NCBI GenBank assembly: GCA_032358255.1
Contig: JAULBX010017748.1
Location: 1 to 64,000, forward strand
Reading direction: 5' to 3'
Source of the DNA: Heterotrichella gracilis
Lineage: Eukaryota; Sar; Xanthophyceae; Tribonematales; Xanthonemataceae
DNA length: 64,000 nt
Part shown: positions 1 through 10,312 of the stretch, in pieces
Layout: each line of letters starts with the position of its first letter
Position numbering within the stretch: position 1 is the stretch's first letter
Made by a program: the position numbers and the translations under genes
The notes under the pieces: generated by a model
Database searches by the model: none
Told to the model about the DNA's origin: nothing
What the model saw: the letters and a program-made list of their open reading frames with translations, nothing else

Positions 1-898
1 ATCGCAGCAGTGCCATCAACTGCCCCCCCCGTTTCACTGCCAGTAAAGCGTTCTCGTTTCCGTGGCGCCCAGTGTAATTGCACATTCCAACGACCCCGCA
101 CCGGTCAAGCAACCACACGCCAGCCGCACGCACCCACTACTTCCCTTGCCACTCGCTGCTTGACGCAGGTTGTGTACTCACCGGCTTTTCTGGGTTTGGT
201 GCTGTGCAATTGTACCAAGTCCGGGTCCTGACACAGAAGCATGCATTCCAATTGGCCTAGCCCATGCCTGCTAGACCAGGAGGTGCCTTTGCAACTGCGC
301 TTACAAGCGCACAGCCCTGTATCAGACGGTATATATGCGCGTTGAGGCTGCACAAGCGTGGTGGTAGGCAACCTCTAGCTGCTTATCGAGCCGGCAATTC
401 CTGCCCTGTTGTAATAGTTGTAATGGGTTTCTCCAGTTTCAAATGGCCATGGTGCATAGTAATTTGTATCGGGGAAGATGAAACCTGTCCACAAAAGTTG
501 GACAATCAAACAGCCACGTTCTTGTACATTGTTCAAGCACGAGCAATTTGCTTTCCTGTATTCGCGAATACAACGTATGTCGTTTTGTCCAGTAGCTCAC
601 TGTGGGCTTGCCACGCCCTGCCAGCCTTGGCCATGGCCCGGCATGGTGCTTTCCACACCCTACGTTTGCCTCTCAGACTGTACATGCCTCGGCGCATGTT
701 GCGAAATTAACTTACCCGTGGAAACACGCACGTTATAGGTTATAGGCAAGATTTATTTCGTGGGCTTTACCTTTTTAAACCTTTTTCAAGGAGCAGATAT
801 GGTGTCCAAATAGAGCTCTATTAACCATACTGAGAACCCTTACTGAACCCTAAACCCCCATTGGGGCCCAGTGCTTTGACAGGATCCTCCGGAGCACC
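1..898. other. 5' flank, no supported gene
   Basis: Open frames here are short and overlap one another, with no recognisable domain or exon-like coding continuity. The stretch directly before 899 contains a TTTAGGG-type element (CCCTAAAC near 848) and presumably holds the promoter and 5' UTR of the secreted-protein gene starting at 899. No TATA box could be assigned. Confidence 0.4.
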
Positions 899-2304
899 AT
901 GGCGCCCACCGGTACCGCACACCCCAGTAGGGTCAACTCCACCTTCCTGGCTGTGATCCTCCTGACCTTGGCCACCTGGCCCACCCTGACAGCGGCAGAT
1001 GCAGCTGCAGGTGAGTCATCGGCATGGACTCCAGAAGTATTCCTAGCTAGTGACGCATGTTAACATTGCAGCCTTGCATGTTTGCGTCCAAAGCCTAGGC
1101 ATGCCTGGCTGGCTTCAGATTGACATTCACAGTTACTGTCTGAGTCAAGCCTGCAGTCTGCACTCAGGGGGAGATTGATGCCCCGTTGTCATGTGGGCCC
1201 ACGTCAGTATCGTGCCCAGCGATATCACCTGGCAAGGCTTGCTAACATCCCCATATATAATGTGACACACTGTTTCTTGCAGATCCCCCTGCCTCTACCG
1301 TTGATCCTCCTGCCAATGCCCCCCCTGGTACTGCTACCGGTACCCAGGGTGCAGTGCGCGGCCATTTTCAGGGCTGCGCGGGGCGCACCCCTTTGGTGCG
1401 CGGGCGCGCAGGGCTGCGCGCAGGATAATGGCATTTAATAATTATATTCAATTTTAATAAACGAAATGACGTGATTATCCACCCATTTACAAGGTTTATG
1501 TAATTAAAAATGATTTAAATAATCGTTTTAATATTATTTTATGTAATAAAAAATGATTTAAATTAAATTCCGCGCACCAAATATGGGACCCTGATGTGCG
1601 CACCCCTCTGCGCACCCCCGCGCACCGCGCACGCGCAGGGACCCGCGCACCGCGCACTGCACCCTGCCGGTACCGAAGTACATGTCATTGACGAACCCCA
1701 GGTATACCCAGTGGTCAACCCCTCAAGCCACTGCTTCCCTGAGGCCCCCTTTCCTCCTGACACCCCGCCACCACCACCCCTGGAGTGGCGCGGCTCGCAG
1801 TGCTTCCAGTACACCGCCATTGGCAACACCATCAACTCATTCTACCTGCAGGTGAGTCACACGCCCTAATCAGGGCCCCTTTGCTGACTCCTCCTATGCA
1901 ACTGTACAGTCGCATGAATTCAACGCAGGCAGCACATGCATGCGCAGTTTTTTTACACTGCCCAATCTATGACCAATAAAACACAAAAAATGAACCAAAA
2001 CGCAATGAAAGGTTCTGAACGCACGTATATTATATTCAACATGCATATGCATTTCTTATTTCTACCCGTTTATGTAGTATTGGTTCTCCGTCTGCAGGCC
2101 CGTAATGGTCCCTTTGCAAGCCAGCGCGCATGCAATGAGGACGCCAACTGCGCCGGCTACAAGTCACGCCGCTCCGCAGTGTTTGGCGGCCCGGTGTATG
2201 GTGTGGACTGCGACAATGTGGCCATCAGGGCATTCGATGATGTGCCAACTGTTGGCTGCTCAAACCCCCCGCCTGCACCTGCAATCAGGCGCCACAGGAT
2301 CTGA
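899..2304 (+). CDS. small secreted cysteine-containing protein, unknown function
   Basis: Proposed exons are 899-1010, 1283-1851 (interrupted by the mobile element at 1345-1666) and 2098-2304; both introns are GT-AG. The start lies in an ACCATGG-like context. The first exon encodes a classic signal peptide: a short polar N-terminus, then a hydrophobic stretch ending near TLTAADA. A Pro-rich linker follows, with a cysteine-containing C-terminal part (motifs QCFQYT, RACNEDANCAGYK, GVDCDN, VGCSNPPP). The Cys spacing and NCAGY resemble PAN/Apple-like modules, but that is only a resemblance. Removing the element plus one target copy restores a continuous frame across 1344/1675, giving about 185 aa. 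With the element retained as exon the frame stops at 1426-1428. Extracellular or cell-wall location is inferred from the signal peptide. Confidence 0.6.
1345..1666. mobile_element. hAT-like MITE, 322 bp, inside a coding exon
   Basis: The ends are a perfect 17-bp terminal inverted repeat, CAGGGTGCAGTGCGCGG at 1345-1361 and its reverse complement at 1650-1666. They are flanked by a perfect 8-bp direct repeat CCGGTACC at 1337-1344 and 1667-1674. An 8-bp target duplication and CAGGG termini are hallmarks of hAT elements. Subterminal regions are dense in TGCGCG-type motifs and the core (about 1430-1570) is AT-rich, with no transposase frame, so it is non-autonomous. It lies in exon 2 of the secreted-protein gene. 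No second copy was seen in the window. Confidence 0.85.
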
Positions 2305-2460
2305 CCCCTAGGGCTGCTGCATGTCCCACGGGGCGAGGAGTCTGTTAGATTGTTGGGCTCTCAGTGAGGACCCCAGAAATGATCAACATCGTGAGGCGGC
2401 TGGTCCATGTCAGAGTGATGGTTCATCGAGTCATTGACAAGATTGTAGGCATACGGCATG

Positions 2461-2559
2461 GACAACGCTGCCATCAGGACATTTGATGACGTCTCAACTG
2501 TGGGCTGCTCCCACCCCCCACCTGCACCTGCACCTGCAATTTGGCGTCACAGGATCTGA
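2461..2559 (+). repeat. degenerate copy of the secreted gene's terminal exon
   Basis: About 99 bases closely match the last third of the terminal exon (about 2209-2304), from the GACAAT/GACAAC start through the proline-rich tail to the same ATCTGA stop. The copy carries an extra CCTGCA unit and several substitutions. It has no start codon and no second half of the domain. It is the first of many local same-strand exon-edge copies in this window. Confidence 0.8.
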
Positions 2560-3589
2560 GGTCTAGATGGGTCCACCCCCAGCCTAACAGGAGAAACCTA
2601 GGACATGTCACTGGTGTGTTGCGCCCAAGTATGAATTCCAGGGATTCAATGGTTATGTGCCGACGCATTGGGCCCTCGCACTGGAATTTGCAGGTTGCGG
2701 GGAATACACATTAAACAACAGATGTCCCTCAGGCATGGTTGTGTGAACATTGGGTTATCCCACGCCCATCTGCCAGGGCACGTAGCAACACAAAAATAAT
2801 GTGTTGACATTTTATGGCGCCCACCATGTTATGTCACTTATAAGGGGCGGTTGTAGAATATTATGTCACGTATTTCGAGTTGAGTTCAGGCCTGCTGGAT
2901 TTTGGGAGTCACTCATCATTGATAGCTGACTCTTTGTGCTACTTGAAGATTGTTGGTTGACATCATGTATCCTGCGTTTTATTGCATCTGGCATTTTGGG
3001 CATCTGGCCATTTTCGGCTTTTCACATAACAGACACGCCGTTATTGATATACATCTGTACAGTTTATCTCACCCAGGCACCTCGTACGTTTGCAGAAAGA
3101 CTTACTCGATTAAGGGTATATGTGTTGCCATTGCTGTTGTTGGGTCTTGACACTCTGCATCTTTGAAAACAGTTTTGCATGCATGTCATGAGACATCACA
3201 ACACGCCTGACACAGGCCACATTCAACGCGTATACCACCACTCAGCACTCCGACTTGCAGCCTTAACGCTGAAGCAAGTTGCAGCAGGTCAGCTGGCAGA
3301 GTCCAGGTGGGTTTTGGGTGCAAAGCAACTACGCCTGGGTATGACCATATATGCATGCATTGCAGTGCAACTTCAGCCGCTTGTAGACGGCGGTATAGAC
3401 AACCCTTGATGCAGTGCAACTTGTGTGCACATCAAATTATGTCTGCTTTTAGCTTTGCATCGGAATAATACCTCCAACGGTAACGGTGCAACTGTATAGG
3501 GTCACTCAAGATACCAGGCGCTGAGTCCTGCACTTGGATAGTGCTTGAAAGCTTCAACACCACTCATCTTGCATCAGTCAGGAGGTGCC
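2560..3589. other. intergenic region upstream of F-box copy 1
   Basis: No supported gene. The stretch 3225-3312 (CAACGCGTATA ... GCAGAGTCCAGGTGGGT) recurs in diverged form at 7797-7892 upstream of F-box copy 3, so the duplication unit included upstream sequence. An ATATGCATGCATTGCAG block lies at about 3349-3364. Confidence 0.5.
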
Positions 3590-4870
3590 ATGGCCAGCAG
3601 CAGCAGCAGCCCAGCGGTGCTAGACCAGCAGTGCGACGGGTGTCCCATACACTCCCTCCCGGACGACATGCTGCAGCGCATCTTTGAGTTGCTACCCTTC
3701 GAGCTGTGGCTACATCGCGGACGCATATTGCGCAGGAGGTTCTACAAAGCAGGGCTGCAGGTGGTCTGCAAGCGTTGGCGCCAGGCCCTTGCGGGTCCAC
3801 GCATGGCATGGGCAGACGTGGAGTGCCCTCTGGGCTCAAGCAAGTCCTTTCTGCCATGGCTGTACCCCAGGCTTGCAGCAACCAGGTCCATCAGTCGTCT
3901 GCAAGGGGAGCCACAGGACTTGCTGCGGGTGCTCAACAACGTCAACCCGTCGTTCCTCACTTTTCTTACTTTTCATAACCCAAAAGACGTGTACCACGGG
4001 GACAGTGCTGGGCAGCTGCTAGACGCCACCTTCCGCCTGACGTCCCTGACTTCCTTGGATCTGCACCTGCGCTGCACCCCGGAGGCGCCATGCCTGCTAG
4101 CCATGGCAGCAATGGTCCATCTACGGAGACTTGACCTTGCTTTGGAGAACCCAGATCCCAGTACCCAGCAGGTGTGGCCACAGCTTCCATGCCTTCCAAA
4201 GCTTCGGCATGCAAAATGGGCAATGAACGGGGCAGACTACGTTCCTATGCTATCCAAGCAACCCAAGCTGACCAGGTTGGACCTACATGAGGGCGTGTAT
4301 TCAGGCGGGGGAGTGGGCGTCAGCGCCTGCTTGCGCCAGCTCACGCAGCTGAGGGAATTGCGCGTAGAATGCTATCAAATGGACATACCGCCTGCCTGCT
4401 TCCCAATGTCACTGGAAAATCTTCAAATTATTTGTGCGGATATGGCTGTTGACTGCATGGCGCTTCTCCCAGACCTCGCCCACTTGACTTTGCTTCTCCT
4501 GGATGGAGGAGGCATACAGCGCTTGACCCCTGCCTTGGCCAGCCTCACCAACCTCCAGAAGCTGATTTTGTGTTATTTGGAGGAGCCGCTGGTGCTGCCT
4601 GCCATGCCCAGCCTCACAACGCTCACGCCAGTGTGTATGGCCAGCGTGCAGCTGCAGGTGCCCATCAACCCCGAGCTGCGCCTGCGGTGGTGGTCCAGTG
4701 CAGCACCACATGACGGGGTGGTTGTCATCAAGGGCCGGCACGGCACGTACACCATGGGATTGGACGAGGATGATTGTATTGTGGTGACCGCGGCACAGCG
4801 GCTAAATCCCGGATATACCCCACTTGATGATGATTGGGTGCATAAGGCGAGGGAGGAGAGGGAGCAGTGA
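3590..4870 (+). CDS. F-box/LRR protein, copy 1
   Basis: A single open exon of 426 aa. The F-box is near the N-terminus (CPIHSLPDDMLQRIFELLPF, then a VCKRWRQAL helix). Leucine-rich repeat segments follow (LDLHLRC, LRRLDLALE, LTRLDLHEG, LRELRVECY, LQNL-type units), ending in an acidic family tail (GLDEDDCIVVTAAQRL). F-box proteins of this layout normally recruit substrates to an SCF ubiquitin ligase through Skp1; the substrate is unknown. The start at 3590 was chosen because GGTGCCATGGCCAGC and the MASSSSSP N-terminus recur in the paralogues; an in-frame ATG at 3545 would add 15 residues. The tail is shorter than in the paralogues, stopping after REEREQ and lacking the usual WVGWLHTAA end. Confidence 0.85.
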   Translation: MASSSSSPAVLDQQCDGCPIHSLPDDMLQRIFELLPFELWLHRGRILRRRFYKAGLQVVCKRWRQALAGPRMAWADVECPLGSSKSFLPWLYPRLAATRSISRLQGEPQDLLRVLNNVNPSFLTFLTFHNPKDVYHGDSAGQLLDATFRLTSLTSLDLHLRCTPEAPCLLAMAAMVHLRRLDLALENPDPSTQQVWPQLPCLPKLRHAKWAMNGADYVPMLSKQPKLTRLDLHEGVYSGGGVGVSACLRQLTQLRELRVECYQMDIPPACFPMSLENLQIICADMAVDCMALLPDLAHLTLLLLDGGGIQRLTPALASLTNLQKLILCYLEEPLVLPAMPSLTTLTPVCMASVQLQVPINPELRLRWWSSAAPHDGVVVIKGRHGTYTMGLDEDDCIVVTAAQRLNPGYTPLDDDWVHKAREEREQ

Positions 4871-5979
4871 ACTACTTGGCTGCATGCCGTTGCAGTATCA
4901 CGCAGCCACGAGTGATTGATTGGGGTGAATGGATTGCTTTGTTTTGGACTCCCAAACGCCTCCTGACACACAGCTGATGTGCCGCACCATCGGCTGGTCA
5001 CATGCAATGAGCGTACTACAAGCAGCCCATGCACATTTGTATTAGTATACTCACTGGAGAAACAACCGCCTCCGCTAGATGCTATTGTGTAACTATTATA
5101 CGCCGCTGGTCATGTGCGGCTGGTCAGTGGTTGTGAGGCAATGACCATCGGCTACCCAGACCACTTAGAGTAGTGGCTATTCCCCCCGATTTCCACACTG
5201 GTTTTTAAGTACACAGTCACCAGTACTTGTGATATACACTTATGTATAGCGCAAATTGCAACAAAATTTAATGGACTTTCATCAAATAGACAACGCCATA
5301 AAATTATATACATATATGGCATAAGCAACTCAGGCCCTGTTGAAAGACCTTACACATATTAAAATGGTTGCCAGTGACTTGCCAGGAGTAAAACTATGAT
5401 GCAGCAACACTATTGCAGTTGCAGTGCAGTCACTGACTGGGTGGTCAGCTGATGCAGCAAACACTGGCGACTATTTTATTAATAAATGATGATACATATG
5501 AGTTCAATAACCCTAGCGGTCCGAACAACATGACCAAACACCACAAAAGGTATCACACGCTCTTTAACACGCGCATACTATCACCTCCAACACCGGAACG
5601 CAGATGTAAGTTGCGATAACAGAACAGGTGTCAGGTGGGTGGCTACATATATGCTGTATGCATGCATGCCTGGTCATGTACGCATGCAACGCTAGGAAAG
5701 TGTGTCGCAACTTGCTTGTGTCCCTTTGAGCCTGGAAACAGTCAAACTCTGGTAACAGGGCAGTTTGTGTACGTTCTTCAAGATATCCGAAGCTTTAAAC
5801 CGTATTTGACTGGTTATCACCCAGTTCATACCTGATTTCATATACCACCCATTGTGCTACCAAAGTCCACACTCTGTAAAGTGTTTGCCACTCAACTCTC
5901 TCTCCCACCTGTTGTACAGACCTACGCTGTACCCATCTCACCGAGCAACAGTCAGCAGCGAGCAACAGTCAGCAGTGCC
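4871..5979. other. intergenic between F-box copies 1 and 2
   Basis: No gene recognised. It holds an AT-rich part (5200-5560), then a TGCATGCATGC block near 5657-5667. Just before copy 2 is a pyrimidine-rich stretch ending in TTGTACAG (5911-5918) that matches the same position before copy 3 and looks like a splice acceptor of a 5' UTR intron. Confidence 0.4.
5088..5092 (+). terminator. candidate TGTAA polyadenylation signal
   Basis: TGTAA, the usual chlorophyte poly(A) signal, lies about 218 bases past the stop of F-box copy 1. A five-base motif occurs often by chance, so this is only a candidate. Confidence 0.3.
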
Positions 5980-7356
5980 ATGGCCAGCAGCAGCAGCAGT
6001 CCTGCTGTGGTAGACCAGCAGGAGGAAGGGTGCCCTATACACTCCCTGCCAGACGACCTGCTGCAGCGCATATTTGGGGAAGTACTCTTCGAGCAATGGA
6101 CAGGCGCCCCACGCAAGAGGCGCAGGCCTTTTCATAAAGCAGAGCTGCAGCTGGTATGCAAGCGCTGGCGCCAGGCCCTCGTGGGCCCAAGTGAGGCGTG
6201 GGCAGAAGTGCAGAACGATCGCGATTACTCCAGTCGCCCTGGCTTCCTGGGCTGGCTGTGCCCCAGGCTGGGAGCAACCAGGTACCTCCGATGTTGGGAT
6301 GGGGAGCCAGAGGACAAGCTGCTGGTGCTCAACAGCCTCAACCCATCTTGTCTAACTTCACTCGCTCTCCACTACGTACAAATGCGGGTTCACCATGGCG
6401 ACAGTGTGGGTCAGCTGCTCGAGGCCACCTTGCAACTGCGCCTAATTTGTCCACTGGAGCACGTGGCACCCTTCATGCCAGCCATGTCAGCAGTGGTCAA
6501 CCTAGAGCGGTTAAAGCTGGATGCTCAAAACCCATGGCCTCAAACAGGGCCCAGGTCCCGAAACTGGTGGCCGGAACTTCCATGCCTCCGCAGGCTTTCC
6601 GAAGCAGTGGTGGTGGTAAACGGGGTAGCTGTAGACTACGTTCCAATGCTGACCAACCAGCCGGCGCTGACCAGCTTGTGTATATCTGAGAGGAAGCCTG
6701 GAGGCGTGGAAGGGTTCGTCAGCACCTCCTTGCGGCAGCTCACCCAGCTGAAACGCGTGCACGTGAATTGTAGCTACATGACTATCCCGCCTGGCTGCGA
6801 GACAATACGAGACCTTGACATTTACTATTCAGGGGAGATGGCTGTTGATTGCATGGCGCTCCTCCCAGACCTCACCCACCTCATGTCGCCTGCCTTAGAG
6901 ACTAGAGGCGCACAAGGGTTGCAACCTGCCCTGGCCAGCCTTACCAACCTTCAGGAGCTGAGCGTAGCCTGGATTCAGGAGCCACTGGTGCTTCCGGTCA
7001 TGCCCAGCCTCACACTGCTCAAGGCATGGTGTGTGTGCAGTGTGCAGTTGCATGTGCCCATCAACCCCAACCTTAACCTGAGGAAGTGGGCCAGTGAAGC
7101 CCCACAAGACATGGTGGTTGGGATAAAGGGGCTGTACGGCATGTACAGCATGGGCGTGGGTGAAGCTGACCGGGTTTTGGTGACTGCAACACAGAGTCTC
7201 CCCCCCGGGGACACTCGTGCCCAATGGGATGAGTGGGTGCGCGAGGCGAAGGAGGAGCGGGAGCACTGGATTGGGTGGCTGCACACCGCCGCAAAATTGC
7301 GTGCAGGTTCATACAACATGGGGCATAACTGCCGGTGTTATCTTGGGTTAACATAA
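5980..7356 (+). CDS. F-box/LRR protein, copy 2
   Basis: A single open exon of 458 aa, colinear with copy 1. It has the MASSSSSPAVVDQQ N-terminus, F-box (CPIHSLPDDLLQRIFGEVLF and VCKRWRQALVGPSEAW), LRR-like units (RLKLDAQNP, LTSLCISER, LKRVHVNC, DLDIYYSG) and the family tail ending REHWIGWLHTAAK. The start at 5980 aligns with the conserved family start; the frame is open upstream to 5854. The predicted role is SCF substrate receptor in cytosol or nucleus. The LRR part has diverged more from the other copies than the F-box and tail have. TGTAA at 7526-7530 is a candidate poly(A) signal. Confidence 0.85.
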   Translation: MASSSSSPAVVDQQEEGCPIHSLPDDLLQRIFGEVLFEQWTGAPRKRRRPFHKAELQLVCKRWRQALVGPSEAWAEVQNDRDYSSRPGFLGWLCPRLGATRYLRCWDGEPEDKLLVLNSLNPSCLTSLALHYVQMRVHHGDSVGQLLEATLQLRLICPLEHVAPFMPAMSAVVNLERLKLDAQNPWPQTGPRSRNWWPELPCLRRLSEAVVVVNGVAVDYVPMLTNQPALTSLCISERKPGGVEGFVSTSLRQLTQLKRVHVNCSYMTIPPGCETIRDLDIYYSGEMAVDCMALLPDLTHLMSPALETRGAQGLQPALASLTNLQELSVAWIQEPLVLPVMPSLTLLKAWCVCSVQLHVPINPNLNLRKWASEAPQDMVVGIKGLYGMYSMGVGEADRVLVTATQSLPPGDTRAQWDEWVREAKEEREHWIGWLHTAAKLRAGSYNMGHNCRCYLGLT

Positions 7357-8223
7357 CATATCTGCTGTGCCAAGCAACTTGCACAATCAGGCCAGGCTCA
7401 AGGTTTGTTGCTCACTGTCACGCGAGTTTGTATACGGTATTTAGGCCCTTCTAACAGAAGTCATCACAAATACATACACAAATACATACACAAATAGATC
7501 TGCCTTGGGTGGCTCACTATTGAACTGTAACAAATGCTAATTGAGGGAACTAATGGCCACTACTGCTTTGGTTGACTGAAATTCGTTCCCTTTTAACAAA
7601 GTGATATCATTATTTATTCGCCATACCATAATAATATACAGTTACCGATAACCTGCCTTGGCAAGAGTAAGGCAACTTTGCTAAAGACCAAAGGGAACTA
7701 CCCTGAGCACTACTGCCATCAAAACAAAGGCCAACATTCTCGAACCTGCATCCTGCGTGCTGCACTTCCGAAAGCACTAGCATTTATAGCCAGTTGCAAC
7801 GCGTATATCATCACCTTCCAGCACTCAGCTTTGAAGCCAAGCGCTGGAGGAACTTGCAGCAGGTCAGCTGTCGTGGCAGAGTCCAGGTGGGTGGCAAAGC
7901 CGTATGCATGCATGCATGGCCTACATGCATGCATTGCAGTTAACGTGTGTAAATAGCACTTGCAACCTTTTCAGCCTGGCAACACTCAAAACCCGATCTT
8001 AACAGGGCAGCGCGTGTAAGTAACAGGGCAGTGCGTATAGGTTGGCAAGATACCTGCTCTGACGGCCCATTTAGGTGAACCCTCTTAACCAGCTGACACT
8101 ACCCTGTGCTGAAGTTCATATTTGAAGTTTCCAATGCGCCTGTGCTTGCCGTTCACTCCCTGTCTCCCATCTGTTGTACAGATCTTCAGCACCCAGCTCA
8201 GCAGTGAACAGTCAGGAGGTGCC
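7357..8223. other. intergenic between F-box copies 2 and 3
   Basis: No gene recognised. 7797-7892 is homologous to 3225-3312 (upstream of copy 1), and a dense run of TGCATGCA units covers about 7902-7938. A CTGTTGTACAG acceptor-like site about 45 bases before the copy 3 start matches the one before copy 2. Confidence 0.5.
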
Positions 8224-9602
8224 ATGGCCAGCATCAGCAGCAGCTCAGCTGTGCTCGACGGGTGTCCCATACACTCCCTCCCAGACGACCTGCTGCAGCG
8301 CATCTTAGGGCAAGTGCCCTTCGCGCACACTAATTTTCTTACCGGAAAGCCCTGGACAAAATTCAGAGCAGAGCTGCAGCTGGTGTGCAAGCGCTGGCGC
8401 CACGCCCAAGTGAGGCTTGGGCAGAAGTGGGGAGCAATTACTTTAGCTGGCCTGGCTCCTGGAATGGCTATGCCCCAGGCTGGGAGCAACCAAGCACGCC
8501 AAAGGGCTGCCACCCAAGCCAGAGGACGTGCTGCGGGTGCTCAACATCCTCAACCCGTCTTGCCTCAAGTCACTCACAGTTCCCTCCCTGAACCACGGGG
8601 ACAGTGCCGGCCAGCTGCTTGAGGCCACCTTCCGCCTCACCTCCCTGCGCTCCTTGGAACTGTGCCTGCGCTGCTCCCCGGAGCAGGTGGCGCCCTGTAT
8701 GCCAGCACTGGCAGCACTGGTCAACCTGGAGAGGCTCTATAGACGTCAATAATGCACAATCCACTGGCCAGCACTGGTGGCCAGAGCTTCCCTGCCTTCC
8801 CAAGCTGTGCAGCATGACAGTGGTGGTAAACGGGGTAGACTATGTCCCAATGCTGGCCAACCAGCGTGCAGTGACCAGCTTAGAACTATGGGACTCCCCG
8901 ACGGTCGCACTGGCCCCCACTGGCCGCACTGGCCCCCACCTCGATTTCAACGGGGGGGTGGGTGTCAGCACCTCCTTGTGGCAGCTCACTCAGCTGAAGA
9001 GCTTACGTGTGGCCTGTAACCAGATGGGTATATCGCCTGCCTGCTTCCCCACGTCACTCCAATACCTGAACATCTGCTGTGGGGGGCATGCCACGCATGT
9101 TGACTGCATGGCGCTGCTCCCAGACCTCACCCACCTGACGTCGCTTGTCCTCGAGGCTGGAGATGTACAGGGCTTGGCCCCTGCCCTGGCCAGCCTCACC
9201 AACCTCCAGGAGCTGAGCATGTTCTGGCTTGAGCAGTCGCTGGTGCTGCCGGTCATGCCCAGCCTCACAGCGCTCAGTGTACGTCGTGGAAGCAGCGTGC
9301 AGCTGCAGGTGCCCATCAACCCCAAGCTGCGCCTATCGGAGTGGTCCAGTTACGCCCCACACGACAGTGTGCTTAGCATCAAGGGGGTGCACGGCACGTA
9401 CAGCCTGAGCGTGGATAAGGACAACTTTCCTGTTGTGACGGCGTCAAAGCGCCTGCACCACCAGTACATGAGGAGTCCGCCAGATGCTGAATGGGTGCGT
9501 GAGGGGAGGGAGGAGTGCGAGCACTGGGTGATGTGGCTGCATACAGCCACGGCGTCGTGCAGCAGATGGGAACAAATTTTGATGCTCCGGAAAGGTGTTT
9601 GA
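8224..9602 (+). pseudogene. F-box/LRR copy 3, frameshifted
   Basis: Homology to copies 1 and 2 runs end to end: MASISSSSAVLDG start at 8224, F-box, WWPELPCLPKL, LQVPINPKLRL, and a tail ending in HWVMWLHTA. The frame changes at least three times. A deletion of about 10 bases right after VCKRWRH (near 8405) moves PSEAWAEV to a second frame. A further shift near 8480 puts KPEDVLRVLN in a third. Another near 8740 moves on to STGQHWWPELP, open to 9602. No clean GT-AG intron explains these, so I call it a recently decayed gene. If the shifts are assembly errors it would be an intact sixth paralogue. Confidence 0.75.
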
Positions 9603-10312
9603 ATTGAATTGGGGTTTTAATAATTGTTATTTAGTCCGGAACCCCAATGGCTAAGCCCACCTTCATTGGCAATGCTTATTGGTCAGGCACATTGACTGTC
9701 GCAGCAAACGGATCCATCCTACTGGTTACTGAACCTTGGACACTAACTTTGAAAGGAACTGCAAGGACATGGTGTTGTAGAGGAATCAATATGTCCATTC
9801 AACGTGTCGTATTCTTTTTAAACGTTTCTGCAATTTTATACCTCGTGACATGGGACATGGTCACCATGTACCGTGTGTCCTACCCCGCAGCATACTAATG
9901 CACACCCCCGTAATACATACCATGCAACCCGCATTGTCGCATTGAGTCTCTGACCATGAGCTCAGCCTGCCAGCTGTCGCTGCAACCCCCCACACTACCA
10001 CTGCAACAAATTTTGTCCCCCTGGGCCAGTCACTGCCAGGCTGGGCGTCGCCGACCCAATTGGATGATACAAACACCGACAGAAACTGGGCCATGGCCTT
10101 GTCACCCATGTCATGTCACACTGGTTGCTGCCTGGCCTGTCTGTGCACATGTATGTTTTTCACCATTGCTGGCTCGTGGTGTGCCGCAGTATGTGGGAGT
10201 GTTCTATCATTTGTTTATTTCACCGAGTTTCCCCCTTCACAGTAACCAGCCGATGTAAATCCCCCCACCTGCCCCTTCCCCTCCTAGGGATCCCACCAAC
10301 CACCCACACCCC
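9603..10312. other. intergenic, 3' side of F-box copy 3 and PCCA
   Basis: The two flanking genes converge here. A short frame at 9647-9898 has no recognisable domain and is not supported. No repeat or RNA gene was recognised. Confidence 0.4.

Noticed and set aside
264-710. 148-aa open frame upstream of the secreted-protein gene
   Set aside because: No domain, low-complexity composition, overlapping frames on both strands, no splice or start context.
9647-9898. 83-aa frame downstream of F-box copy 3
   Set aside because: Hydrophobic tail only by composition; no family recognised and no conserved start.
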